A DNA stretch of 64,000 nucleotides from Pyropia haitanensis (lineage: Eukaryota; Rhodophyta; Bangiophyceae; Bangiales; Bangiaceae), in the NCBI GenBank assembly GCA_008729055.1, contig SDUX01000001.1, positions 1,948,623 through 2,012,622 on the forward strand. The letters are read 5' to 3'. Of the stretch, positions 11,024 to 22,172 are shown piece by piece; the first letter of the stretch is position 1, and every line of letters begins with the position of its first letter. The position numbers were made by a program, and so were the translations under genes. The notes below the pieces were generated by a model that worked only from the letters and a program-made list of their open reading frames with translations, was not told the DNA's origin and made no database searches.

Positions 11024-12233
11024 GCGCTGTGGGTGCTAAACCGTCTCAAAAAAAACCTGCTTTTTCGGTTGCGGGGCCTCTTGCGGGCTTGCGTGGGATC
11101 TTGCTTTTCCGCAAGCCAGTCTGCGTGGACAAGCAAGATTTTTGTGCGGAGTCTGCTTGCGTCCGCACGTCTGTCATTCTTGCGCGGCCCTTTGCGAAAA
11201 TCTCCCACGCTGCGACTGTCAACAACCGTCGGAATGTATCCAATCAGAGGCCGGGACGGAACAGGTGTTCGAAGCCCTGGACCGTCTCGGCTACCTGGAC
11301 CAGCGCCCAGTACTCGCTTTTCCGCTGAGACAGCAGCTGCTCGTTTACCTGCGCCAGCTCCGCAGTGGAGCCGCACACCTCAAGGCGGAGTATCACCACC
11401 ACCTGCCGCAGACAGCCAGAGGCCGGCTTCTACGCCTCAGCGGATGCCGCTTCCATCGCGATACCTACCGTCGAGAGTGAGCGGGAAGCGCAGGAGAGCT
11501 GAGGGGAGAGGGAGGCGGGAGAGAACGCTACTATCGGCTGAAGCGAAGTAGACGGCGGGCACTATCCCCGTGCCGCGCCACAATTTCCAGTCACAACAGC
11601 CTGCAGTAGCTGCCGCTCCGCAGCGCCTCAAACAGCCGTCATAACTGCGGCACCCGCGGACGAGAACGGGGGGGGAGCGGACGGGCGTGGGGGAGTAAAG
11701 GTGAGGGGGCCACCAGCAAGCAGAGAAGCGGGTAAGTGGAGTGAAGGGGGGGGGGGAAGAGAGAGCCATCCCTTAAGCAGACGCCATCCACCCTAGCCGT
11801 GTCGTCAAGCGCGTCCTCAAAGCGTCTCCCTCCACGTCACTTTTCTTACTCCCGGGGACTGCAGAGTGCGGGAGATTTTCGCCGCAATGGCCCATGCAGA
11901 GGCGTTTCCGCAAGGTACTCTGCGGCGGCCCGCAAGCCACCTTACGATCGTTGGCAACCTTCCCAGACGCGGATTGCATGGAGCCCTACAGTGAAGCGTT
12001 TCGGTCCGTTGACACGGGTGATTTTGTAGGCTCAGACAGCTCAGCTCCAGACGGTTCTTTCCTTATGAGATGCACTCCGTCGAAGGCCCGAAAGGCACCC
12101 ATGTAAGTCGAAAACAAAAAAACCGAAAAAAGCAGGCCTCACACTGTCAAAACAGGCGTTGACAACCGCTTGCGGGCCGGGCCAAGCAACGGAAAAGCAG
12201 GTTTTCTTTGAGACGGTTTAGCACCCACTGCGC
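11024..12233 (+). mobile_element. TIR element copy 1, non-autonomous DNA transposon-like
   Basis: A 1.21-kb element bounded by inverted repeats. The left end reads GCGCTGTGGGTGCTAAACC then GTCTCAAAAAAAACCTGC; the right end, read on the minus strand, is GCGCAGTGGGTGCTAAACC then GTCTCAAAGAAAACCTGC. The arms stay similar for roughly 45 bases. Copies 2 (13486-14692) and 3 (27265-28475) share the whole body. A 112-codon frame at 11142-11480 is also present in copy 2, but no transposase domain is recognisable. No convincing target-site duplication could be assigned because flanks and termini share GCGC. Orientation is arbitrary, taken from this frame. Confidence 0.85.
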
Positions 12234-12899
12234 AGTGTCTATCACGAGCGCGGACCTCGTGGGTCCAGGCGTACGAGCACGAGGAATGGAATTGTAGTGT
12301 AACTTGGCAGTCCTGATCAGTCCCCAATATGTCGCGGCGGTCGGCTACGTGCCCTCGCAGCAATGGCCGCCGTGCAGACCGTCCCCCCCCCAGGTCGTTC
12401 CACCCCCCCGGTTGCTCCCCCCGGTCGGCTGGCCGGTACTGTTTCGGTCGCGCCTGGCCGTCGCTGGACTCACCGGCGCTGGCGTTTGGTGCACGCGTAT
12501 AGGCTGGGAATGAGGTTCTGGGCTGGCAGCGTATTGCTGGGCGGGGCGGGCCATCGCGGCCGCGTCGGCCGTAGCCGCGGTTGGCGGCGCAGGTGGTGGC
12601 TGGCGTCGGGCGCACCGGCCGGTGCTCCACCGCCCTCGGCCGCGGCGCGCGGTCCGACGTTCAGCGCCGCGAGGCGCGGCGGCGCTTGCCGCGACAGCGG
12701 GCGGTGACGTTGGCGGGCGCCAGGCGAGCCGGCGCTGGCCGTGACATGCGGTGCCCCGTCCGCTGACGCGCGCTGCTGGGGTGGGGACTGCCGTCCGGGG
12801 TGGCTGTCGCTGGTCGCCCTGGCGCTGCTGGTCCAGCGCGGCACAACCGGTGATAGGGGCGGCCGCGGGCGACGTCGGAGCCGGCCACGGTGGAATCCA

Positions 12900-12924
12900 C
12901 AGCAGCAGCAGCAGCAGCAGCAGC
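12900..12924. repeat. CAG trinucleotide repeat, about 8 units
   Basis: An uninterrupted CAG run immediately followed by CGACATGAGG and then a long GGC repeat. On the minus strand it would encode a Leu or Cys/Ala run, depending on frame. Confidence 0.85.
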
Positions 12925-13368
12925 GACATGAGGCGGCGGCGGCGGCGGCGGCGGCGGCGGAGGCGTCTGCATCCACCGACGACACGGACAGTGCGGGGCG
13001 TGACGGGCGTGACGGCGGTGAGGCAGGTGATGGAGGGAGAGGGGGGGGTAGAGGTGGCGCCAGCCGCGGCGGTGGCGGCGGCGGTGGCGGCGGTGGCGGC
13101 GGCGGCGGTGGCGGCGGAGGCGGAGAAGACGGCGGCGGCGGTGGCGGCAGTGCCGCCGCCGCCGCCGCCGCCGGGCGGCGGGCGGCGGCGGCGGCGGCGG
13201 CGGCGGCCGCGGCCGCCCCCCGCGGCAGCCGCGGCAGCCGCGGTGGCGGCGGGTGTGGGCCAGGATGGCGGGGGGCGCAGCGCGTGGCAGGGGTGCAGGG
13301 GGGGCAGCTCGCGACATGGGGGGCTGGGGTGGCTGCCCGTGGCGGAGGCGGCGCAGCCGCGGGGAGAG

Positions 13369-13446
13369 CGGCAGCAGCCGCGGTGGGGGCGGCAGCAGCC
13401 GCGGTGGGGGCGGCAGCAGCCGCGGTGGGGGCGGCAGCAGCCGCGG
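13369..13446. repeat. 21-bp tandem repeat, about 3.7 copies
   Basis: The unit GGCAGCAGCCGCGGTGGGGG plus one C recurs head to tail with no visible mismatch. The period is a multiple of three, so in a coding frame it would repeat seven residues. It ends about 40 bases before the left end of TIR copy 2. Confidence 0.85.
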
Positions 13447-13485
13447 ACACGTCGGCGGGGGCACCCGGCTGCGACCGTGGCGGCG

Positions 13486-14692
13486 GCGCTGTGGGTGCTA
13501 AACCGTCTCAAAAAAAACCTGCTTTTTCGGTTGCGGGGCCCCTTGCGGGCTTGCGTGGGATCTTGCTTTTCCGCAAGCCAGTCTGCGTGGACAAGCAAGA
13601 TTTTTGTGCGGAGTCTGCTTGCGTCCGCAAGTCTGTCATTCTTGCGCGGCACTTTGCGAAAATCTCCCACGCTGCGACTGTCAACAACCGTCGGACTGTG
13701 TCCAATCAGAGGCCGGGACGGAACAGGTGTTCGAAGCCCTGGACCGTCTCGGCTACCTGGACCAGCGCCTACTTGCTCTTCCGCTGAGACAGCAGCTGCT
13801 CGTTTACCTGCGCCAGCTCCGCAGTGGAGCCGCACTCCTCAAGGCGGAGTATCACCACCACCTGCCGCAGACAGCCAGAGGCCGGCTTCTACGCCTCAGC
13901 GGATGCCGCTTCCATCCCGATACCTACCGTCGAGAGTGAGCGGGAAGCGCAGGAGAGCTGAGGGGAGAGGGAGGCGGGAGAGAACGCTACTATCGGCTGA
14001 AGCGAAGTAGACGGCGGGCACTATCCCCGTGCCGCGCCACAATTTCCAGTCACAACAGCCTGCAGTAGCTGCCGCTCCGCAGCGCCTCAAACAGCCGTCA
14101 TAACTGCGGCACCCGCGGACGAGAACGGGGGGGGAGCGGACGGGCGTGGGGGAGTAAAGGTGAGGGGGCCACCAGCAAGCAGAGAAGCGGGTAAGTGGAG
14201 TGAAGGGGGGGGGGAAGAGAGAGCCATCCCTTAAGCAGACGCCATCCACCCTAGCCGTGTCGTCAAGCGCGTCCTCAAAGCGTCTCCCTCCACGTCACTT
14301 TTCTTACTCCCGGGGACTGCAGAGTGCGGGAGATTTTCGCCGCAATGGCCCATGCAGAGGCGTTTCCGCAAGGTACTCTGCGGCCGCCCGCAAGCCACCT
14401 TGCGGTCATTGGCAACCTTCCCAGACGCGGATTGCATGGAGCCCTACAGTGAAGCGTTTCGGTCCATTGACACGGGTGATTTTGTAGTCTCAGACAGCTC
14501 AGCTCCAGACGCTTCTTTCTGTATGAGATGCACTCCGTCGAAGGTCCGAAAGGCACCCATGTAAGTCAAAAACAAAAAAACCGAAAAAAAGCAGGCCTCA
14601 CACTGTCAAAACAGGCGTTGACAACCGCTTGCGGGCCGGGCCAAGCAACGGAAAAGCAGGTTTTCTTTGAGACGGTTTAGCACCGACTGCGC
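13486..14692 (+). mobile_element. TIR element copy 2, near-identical to copy 1
   Basis: A 1.21-kb copy in the same orientation as copy 1 and almost identical over its length. It starts GCGCTGTGGGTGCTAAACCG and ends with CGGTTTAGCACCGACTGCGC, so one terminal base differs from copy 1. Its frame at 13604-13939 matches the 112-codon frame of copy 1 but is one codon shorter, through a 3-base in-frame deletion (CAGCGCCTACTTGCTC against CAGCGCCCAGTACTCGCTT). The high identity implies recent movement or duplication of both. Confidence 0.85.
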
Positions 14693-14845
14693 GGCGGGGG
14701 GGGCAGGGGCAGCCGCCTGCGGGGGCGGCGGTGGCGGGAGCGGCGGCGGCAGCGCCGCGCTGGTGCGCGCTGCCACCGCAGTTCCGAGGTCCACACCCAA
14801 AATACCCAATCGGTGAAGTACATCTCCGACTGCCAATCTCCGGGT

Positions 14846-14880
14846 GCAGCCTTGACGCAGCCTTGACGCAGCCTTGACGC
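14846..14880. repeat. 11-bp tandem repeat, three copies
   Basis: The unit GCAGCCTTGAC occurs three times in a row and leads directly into the palindrome at 14882. Confidence 0.8.
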
Positions 14881-14881
14881 C

Positions 14882-14905
14882 AGGGTTGACGGGCCCGTCA
14901 ACCCT
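14882..14905. repeat. 24-bp perfect palindrome
   Basis: AGGGTTGACGGG is followed directly by its own reverse complement CCCGTCAACCCT, with no spacer. Such a site could bind a dimeric protein or be a joined pair of element ends; the sequence alone does not decide. Confidence 0.85.
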
Positions 14906-15336
14906 ATAGCACGTCCGCCAAAAAGTATACATCCGGGTGGCTGGGTCTTCGTCGCGCATCAAAGTTTCCATCGATCTCGCGTTCGAGTAATTGACCAATC
15001 AGGGGCAGAGAACAGTGCCCCGGCAGCGGATCAGGCTTTGATCTTGTCGATGTTCCTGCTCGTGACGGGATCATGGGCTGTTATGCTGAATAGGGACGAC
15101 GACGACCGAGGAACAGTACCCTCAGTGGAAATCCCGTTCCCAAAGAACTGTTTCCCTGGCATGACCTGGAGACCAAGTCCTTCTCATCGTTTCTGTCAAA
15201 TGTTCGGCAGAACTTGGATGTTCCGACAATCAAGATCTGAATTGCTCCGCACTGTCTGCGAGTCGAGAGCGTTAGTCTCGATATCTTTGACCGCGCACGC
15301 AACGAGATCGACCCTGGTCCCGGTGAAACGCCGACC

Positions 15337-15640
15337 CCCGCCGTCGTGGCCGCCACCCTCCACGGTCGTGGCAGCCGCGCCCCGCCGTCGTAACCGCCGC
15401 CCCCCCCGTCATCGCCGCCTTCCCCGCCGCCGACGTCACCGCCCCCCCCCCCCGTCGTCGCCGCTTTCCTTCTGCTCGTCGTTGCCACTCTCACGTCTTC
15501 GCAGCCCCGACCCGCTTGGTCGCCGCCTCCTTTCCCGTCGCCGCCGACGCCCATCGCGTCGCCGCCGCCCCTCGTCGCCGCCCCGGCGTCGTTGTCGCCG
15601 CCTTCCCCCCAGTCGTGGCTTCTCTCTCCCGTCGTGGCCC
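15337..15640. repeat. Degenerate CCGTCGTCGCCGCC minisatellite
   Basis: The stretch is built from imperfect repeats of CCGTCGTGGCCGCC-like units interrupted by C runs. The same motif in the opposite strand sense fills 25700-26190. Reading frames through it give Arg/Pro- or Ser/Pro-rich strings only. Confidence 0.6.
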
Positions 15641-16263
15641 TCGATCTTTCCAAGAGGGCCCGGAACTGCTGGGCGAGGGCGGGTGTCCCGGCGGAGACGA
15701 TGCCAGCGATGGAGGTGGGGGGGGGGTGGCTTTCGCCTCGTCGCTTCTGCGGCTGCGGGAGTCGTCGTGATGTGGGGGGGGCGCAGGGGACTACGGCGCT
15801 GTTGGTATTTTGGGGCGTGGTCAGGACCGGCAGCAGCGGTGCGTCCGAGTAGGAACGGAATGGGTGGACACGGCGGCGGCTCTTCCCCCGTGGTGGCCGC
15901 CCGCCCCCTGCTGCCATGGCTTCCCCCCCCCCGTGATGGTCGCCGCGCCCCTCACTCCCCCTATTTGGCGGCGCTCCTCACCTCGCCGTTCCCCCCCTCC
16001 CCCTGTTGGCCTGGGCGGCCCGGTTCTGCCAGCGGCAAATGGAGTCACCAGACCCGTCCGCGCCACCCCGTCCGCCTCCTCCTCCGACGCTGTCCCTCCC
16101 GCTGCCGCCGGCACCCCCGGCGGCGGGGTCCCCCTTTGCCTCTCCCCACCGGCGCTGCCAGGCGTGTCGTTTGTGACGGCGCCGCTCTCGTTCGGCGGGG
16201 GAGGGGGCGGCGGCCTGCCCGCCGGCTTGTCTGGCAGTAGCGGCAGTGGCGGTGGGGGCGGCA

Positions 16264-16304
<41 letters not shown>

Positions 16305-16412
16305 CTTGGCAGCAGCGGCGGGAGTCGCCTGTGGCCGTCCCCGCCGTCGCTGCCGTAGATAGTCGCTCCCACCGGTGGTGGCGGTGACGACGGCCGCGCG
16401 GGTCACGCCGCG

Positions 16413-18983
16413 GTGGCCACCACCGTCGACGGCACGGCGTCGCCGCCGCAGCCGCCGCCGCCGCCGCCGCCGGCAGTGCCTTCACCGGCAGCGCCGCCAG
16501 CAACCGCAGCGGCGGCGCCGCGCACGGCCTCCGCTGCGGCCGTTGCTCCGCCGCCGCGGCGGCCGAGCGTGGCGCGCGTGGTGCCGCCCGCGCGGGCGGC
16601 CGGGACCCCGACTCGCTCGACGACTACAGCGAGACTGGGAGCTTGGCCAACTCGGACGGCAGCGACGTGGCGGCGACGGCGGCGGTGGCGGCGGCGGGTG
16701 CGCCGCCGCCGCCCGCGGCCGCACGGCCGTGGACGCGCCGAGCTTTACGGTCGTCGAGGTGATGGACGTGATCGTCGCCCACTGGGCGGCCTGGTGCCCG
16801 AGTCGGCCGTACGACTCGCGCGCGCAGTCGTCGATGCGGCGGGGGCTGACGCTTCTGACGATTATGGTGCAGGCCGAGGACGCGGGGGGGCGCGCGCGGG
16901 GGGCGCCGGGGGGGGGGGGGCGGCGGGCGCGCTCTATTGCCCGGAGCCGTTGCTGTATCCGGCCGAGCTGTGGGGGGGGGTGGGGGTGGCGCCAGCCGCG
17001 ACGCCAGACGCGGGGGGGGGGGTGACGGGCAAGCGGCGGTGGGAGGAGGAGGAGAGGCCAGCCGACGCTGCCGCCGGCGCTGCTGCCCCCGCCGCCGCCG
17101 CCGCGTCATCCGCCGCTGCCGCCGCCACCGCCGCCACCGCCGCCGCCACCGCCGCTGCCGCCGCCACCGCCGCTGGCAGCGGCAGTGGCGGCGGCGGCGC
17201 CCGGTCGCGCCGCGCGTCGTCGGGCGCGCGGCGCCCCCGCTCGTCGCCGCCGCCCTCTGGCGATGGCGCCGCCCGGCTGGCGGCGGATGGCGGCGCGGCC
17301 ACCGCCGCCGCCGACGGGCCGGTGGCGAGCAAGGGCGGCGCCGCCGTGGCCGGCGCCGTCGCGGGCGCCGCGGCGGCCATCGCCGGCCCAGCCGTCACGC
17401 ACGTGCCGGCCGACTGGCCGCGGCCGCCGCCCGGCACGCCCGTCCGGCTATCGGAGCGGGACGACCGGGCGCCCGCGCTGGCCGTCGACGCGGACCGGCT
17501 GGGCGTGACGGGTCACCTCGGCTACCGGTCGGGGCGCGCGGCGGACGGCTGCGACGGGTGGCGGCCGTGTGGCGCCGGAGGCGGGCGGAAACCCGCTGGC
17601 CGCGTCAGGAGGGTCGGCGGCTGCGTGCGACGTGAGCATGGGCGGGCGTGACTGCACCCGCCGGCACCGCCTCCCGCCTCTACCGCCTCTTCCGCGGGCA
17701 AGCGTACGTGCGGGCGGCGGCGGGCGAGCTGGGCGGCGGCCGCCGCCGGTACGCGTGTGTCGGGGTGGCCCGCAGCTCGTGTGCGCTGCTGCCGCGGCGG
17801 CCGCTGCGGCCGGTCGTCGGCGGCGCCGCACTAGCCGCGCTGGAAGGCGGGGTTGGGGCGGTCGCGGCCGCCGCCTCGGGCGAGTCGAGGGCGGTCGCCG
17901 CGCCCGCGGCGAGGCCGGGTGCGCCCGCCGACCTCGCCGCCGCCGCCGCCTTTTGCTGTCGGCGACCCGTTGGCGGCCGGCCTCGTCTGCTACCGGTCGG
18001 TGGTGGCGGGCACGACGGACTTCGAGTGGGTGCCCGTGGGGGCGCTGGCGTGGCGGCGGCCGCTGCAGCTGTCGCCGCGGCCGCCGGCGCTGCCGCTCAA
18101 GCTAGCAGCGGCCGCCGGCGTGCGCATGTCGGACCTGCCGCTGGGGCGCTTGGCCCGCCCGCGGTCGCACGCGCCGTGCCGGCTGCGCGTGGTGCTGGTA
18201 GTACCCGTCGTCGCGCGCGGGCGGCGGCCGCATCACCTCGAGAATCTCTACGGCCTGCAGGATGCACTGGAAGCAGCCGCTGCGCCGCCAGCGCCCGCCG
18301 CCAGCGCTGCCGCGGCGGCGGCGGCGCCCGCGCTGCTCGTCGCGTCCTCGCCGTTGGCGGCTGTGGAAAAGGCGGTGGCCGCCGCGGCGGCGCCGCTGGA
18401 CCTGACCGTCACCACCCTCCGTCGCGAGGCGCTCAACGACTCAGCCGTCACGTTCGCGGCAGCCGACTTGGTCATCTTCCCCCACGACCCCGCCTACGCG
18501 GCGGCGGTGGGATTCCTTCGCCCAGGCGCGGCGGTGGTGGAGCTCTGCCCCTTCGGAGCGGCGCCGCCGGCGCCCCGTCGTTGGCGCGCTGCCCGCAGCG
18601 GCGGCCGCCGCGGCGGTGGCGCGCCCGCTGGACCGGGCGGCGTCGTCTCGCGGCGGGCGTGGCTGGTAGCCGCGGCCGCCGCGGCAGGCGGCTCCCTGCC
18701 GCCGCTGGCCGCGGCGGTGGGCATCGCGGTGACGCTCGTCGGCGGCCTCCGCGACGGCGACGCGTTTGGCGCCTGCCTCGGCGCGTCGACTGCGGCGGCA
18801 ACGTCGCGGCGGGCGGCCGTCGCCCTGCTGCGACGATGGCGGCGGGCGGCCCGCCGCGCGCGCCGTGGGGGGGCAGGGGGGGGCGGCGCCGCGGGCGGCA
18901 CCGCGCTGCCATCCGCTGGTGGCCGGGGGGGGAGGAGGGTGGGCCGGGGGGGGGGGGCGCAGTCCGCTCCGTCGCGCTGCTGA
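16413..18983 (+). CDS. GT61-like glycosyltransferase region (DUF563), frames disrupted
   Basis: The clearest part is one open frame, 17853-18983. It has a strand LRVVLVVPVVARGRR, then HLENLYGLQDALEAA, a Rossmann-type core (TLRREALNDSAVTFAAADLV) and IFPHDPAYAAAVGFLRPG plus AAVVEL. The last piece corresponds to the GT61 motif normally written VGPHGAALTN...FLPPGSTVVEL, here with Asp in place of the first Gly. GT61 enzymes are type II Golgi membrane glycosyltransferases such as xylosyl- or arabinosyltransferases. Upstream, coding-like pieces (for example ALYCPEPLLYPAELWG and SRLYRLFRGQAYVRAA) lie in other frames, the switches falling near G runs such as 16907-16920. No true start could be chosen. 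It may be a live gene with assembly indels or a decaying paralogue; a second GT61-like piece lies at 28476-29694. Confidence 0.45.
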
Positions 18984-19367
18984 CGCGTGCGTTGCGGCGC
19001 AGGCGACGATTATGGACGTGCCGCGGATGGTGGCGGTCGTTGCGGATCACGGGCGGGGGCAGTGCGTGGGGGAGGGGGGTGGAGGCGCGGGGAGGGGGGG
19101 GGGGACGTGCTCCACTGTTCCGAGTAGGGGCAGCGCTGGATGGCCCCCCCCCGCAAGACAAAGTGCAGTGGCAATGCTACCTGCCTGCGCGCAGCCGTCG
19201 AGTCATGCACGCCTTATGGCGCTCTGATTTCCCCCCCCTTCCCCATAAGTGCTCTCCCATACCCGCATCCCGCTACCCCCACCCCCGCCATGCCCATATC
19301 CAACCCGTTGCCCCTCCACCTCCGTAAGCTCCGATCGTCTCCGTCCGTACAGGCGGCACGTGCGCGC
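18984..19367. other. Intergenic gap, no gene recognised
   Basis: About 380 bases between the plus-strand GT61-like region and the next minus-strand frame. The first half is G-rich; 19230-19330 is C-rich with CCCATACCCGCATCCC-like repeats. No feature can be supported. Confidence 0.4.
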
Positions 19368-19675
19368 TCAGGGCAGGCGCTCGGCGGCCAGGACGATGGC
19401 GCAAAACGCGTGGAGCGGCGTCTCCCACGCCCCCGCTTTCGCCAGGGGGAGCCCCCCCGCCGCCGCTACAGTCGCCGTCGCCGTCGTTGCCGCCGTCGCC
19501 GTCGCCGCCGCCGTCGCCGCAGCCACTGGCACCGCGGCGGGTGGCGTCCATGTAGACACAAGCGTTGGCGGCGGCGGCGGCGCGCCGAGCCCGTGACGCC
19601 CCCTCGCCGCGGCGCCAGCCGGACAAGGCGTCACGCCCTGCGCCAATCCCAGCGGTGCCACAGAAAGCGGCGGCT

Positions 19676-19712
<37 letters not shown>

Positions 19713-20840
19713 GTCCCGGCGGGTGCCCCCCGCGCCTCCCCCCGGCGCCTGCCCAGGCGTCGACGCCTCAAAGCTCACGGACGAGCCCGGCGTGGACGGC
19801 GGCGGTGGACCGCCGCCCGGGAAAGGCGGGCCGACCGGGACGACCACGGCGGCAGGGACCACCGGCGCGGCCGATTCTCCACAGACGCCAACGAAGGGGG
19901 CGGTCGCACGTGGGGCGGCAGCGGGGGCCGGCTTGGGGGCCGCGGCAGAAGAAGGTACAGCGGCGGCCCGCTGGATGGACACACCGGCAGGTGTACCGGG
20001 GGCGACCGAATTGGGGACGACGCCGGCACTCCCACCACTACCATCGTCGCCACCACCGCCACCACCGCCGCTGCTGTCGTCGCCGCCGACGTTTCTGCTG
20101 CCGCCTGCCGACGGCACAGGTGCCTGCGGCTTGGCGCCCCGCCTTTCAACAGGCACCGCGTACGTCGCCCGCGCAAAGGCCACGCGTGGCGCAGACGCTG
20201 CGGGCGCCGAGGCGAGCGCGGGCCCGGCGCCGCTAGCGGCCGCCGCTGCCCCCGCCGCCGACGTTGGCGCCACTCCAGCCGCGCCGCAGGCGGGGACACC
20301 AACCTGCTGCCGCTGACGCGGCCGCCACGCCGGCCGCGGCACCGGCATGTACACGACGGATGGCGGCGGGGGCGGCAGCGACGACAGCGGGAGTGGCGGA
20401 AGGGGGGCCCGCGGAGGTGGCGGCGGCGGCGCCCGCGACGGCAGCGGCAGTATCGGCGGCGGTGGCGGCGGCGGGGGCGGTGGCCGCCACGACAGGTGCA
20501 GCGGCAGCGGCAACGGCCCGGCGACACACCCCGCCGCAGCCGCGGACGCAGCAGCCGTCGCCGTCGCCGTCGCCGTCACCGCCGCTGCGGCGGCGGCGGT
20601 GGCCCTCACCGCCCAAGCGAGTGGCAGTGCCGGCGGAGGTGGCGGCGGCGGCTGCGCCGCTGCGGCCGCTGCCGCCGCCGGCACTGCCGCCGCCACCGCG
20701 GACGTCCACGCGGGCGCGTCGACAGCAGCCGCCACCGCTGGAAAGGGCGCCAGTGGCCGTGGGGGGTACGGCTGCGGCGGCGGCGGCGGCGGCACGTCGC
20801 CGCGCGCGGCAATCGCCGTTGCAAGCCGGATGAAACGCAC
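19368..20840 (-). CDS. Proline/alanine-rich open frame, possible exon of an unknown gene
   Basis: A 490-codon uninterrupted frame rich in Pro, Ala, Val and Gly, with less repetitive pieces such as RVAFARATYAVPVERRG and APFVGVCGESAAPVVPA. It ends HAFCAIVLAAERLP followed by a stop. Its first possible start is a GTG, so it is more likely the continuation of the membrane-protein region just upstream (20874-25490, same strand) than a separate gene. In such GC-rich DNA, long open frames arise by chance, so the call is weak. Confidence 0.3.
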
Positions 20841-20873
20841 CGGCCGGGAGGGGGGTGGTGGTGGGGGTCGGGG

Positions 20874-22134
20874 TTAAGGGGGCGGCTGCCTCGGCGGCGC
20901 ACCGTCGTCGGCGGCTGCCGCCCGCTGATGGTAACGGCGCTGATGGTAACGGCGCTTGGCCGGCGGCGGCCGCGTCGACGGCGGCGGCAGAGGCGGCAGC
21001 GGCGGCAACAGCGGCAGCGGCAGCGGGACGGCCGCCACCGCAGATGGCCGACGGCGGCCGTCGAGCAGCGCCGTCGCGGCGGCGGCGACGCCCCCCGCCA
21101 CCCCCGTCTGGAAAACTGTCACTGTCACCGCCCCGGTGGCGCCCCGCGTGGCGCTGGCGCTGCCGCCACCGCCCCCCGCCGACGGCGTCGCCGTCCGGGA
21201 CCAGGTCAGCGGCCACGGCGACGACGAGCCCGACGACAACGCGCTCGTCGAGCGCGACGACGATGGCAACGGCTGCAGCGACGGGTACCGCCGGTGGTGG
21301 CGCGCCGCCCGCCGCCGGTGGTGCGCGTGACACCGCGGGTGGTCGCCGTGCGCGTGCGGCACGTCGGCCGCCACGCCTGTCGCTGCCGCGGCCGAGCCGC
21401 TGCTACTGCGGCGGAGTTGGGCCCAGCCACCGGTGGCCGCGGCGGCCGCGGCGGTGCCGGCCGCCGCCGACGGGGCCAAGGCCGACGCGGGCGACGCCGT
21501 GGCGGCGGCGGCGGCGGCCGGCGGCGATGCTGCCGCGGCGCCCCCCCCCCCACCCCCGCCTAGAGCGACAGGAACCGAGGCACGTGACGCCGCGTCGTTC
21601 CGCCCCCCCCCAGCCCACAGCCACGCCGTCGGCGGCAGCTGCAGTGGCGGCGGCGGCGGCAGCGCCCACCCCGGCAGAGGCCCCCCCACCCGCAGCAGCA
21701 GCGGCGTCAGCAGCAGCCCATTCACCGCCGCCGCCGCCACCCCCAACAGCCACCTGTCCGCCACCGTCGGTCGCACCGCGGCGGGACCCGGCGGCCCCCC
21801 CCCCCCCAACGGCGCCCCCCCCGCCGCGGCCGCCGCAGACGCGGCCCACACCGAGCCCGCCGCGGCAGCGGCGGCGGCCGACCCCCACACCGCGCCCGCC
21901 GCGGCGGCGCCGAGCGCGGCCGCCGCGCGGCGGCGGCGGCGCGGGCCAAACCAGGCGCCGCTCGCGTCACCGCGGAGCGCCGACGCCACCGCCGCGACGG
22001 GGGAGCGCAGCGCCGCGCAAGGGTCCGCCGCCGCGGCGGCGGGGGGGGAGGCCGCCTGGAGTGGTCGCCGACGACGCGGAGCTGCGGCCGCTCGGCCCGC
22101 GCGGGCGCTTGGAGGGCCACCCGCCGCCGCCGCC

Positions 22135-22172
<38 letters not shown>

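Larger units (their letters stand above)
12234..13485. other. Low-complexity segment between TIR copies 1 and 2
   Basis: This 1.25-kb segment is rich in GGC/GCC repeats and is open in both directions without a recognisable domain. It includes a CAG run and a 21-bp tandem repeat (separate entries). Its conceptual products are Ala, Pro or Gly homopolymers. It may be part of a disrupted gene, but nothing identifies one. Confidence 0.5.
14693..16412. other. Unassigned region with repeats downstream of TIR copy 2
   Basis: No gene is recognised. It starts with a GGC-rich patch, then a less GC-rich stretch (14800-15330) with a short tandem repeat and a palindrome, then a degenerate GTC/GCC minisatellite and more GGC repeats. 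The reading frames across 15038-15330, on either strand, give non-repetitive sequence without a known domain and without a good ATG context. Confidence 0.45.

Noticed and set aside
10666..11376. 236-codon minus-strand frame over the left end of TIR copy 1, echoed by a 496-codon frame at 12345-13835
   Set aside because: The shared part (MRLHCGAGAGKRAAAVSAE) is only the repeated TIR element read antisense. The frames run through TIR ends and low-complexity DNA.
13369..13446. CRISPR-like regular repeats
   Set aside because: The 21-bp units are contiguous with no spacers, so it is a plain tandem repeat in eukaryotic DNA.
12234..13485. Composite transposon formed by TIR copies 1 and 2
   Set aside because: The two copies are direct and bracket 1.25 kb of low-complexity DNA. 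Nothing shows that the whole block moves as a unit, and no duplication flanks it.
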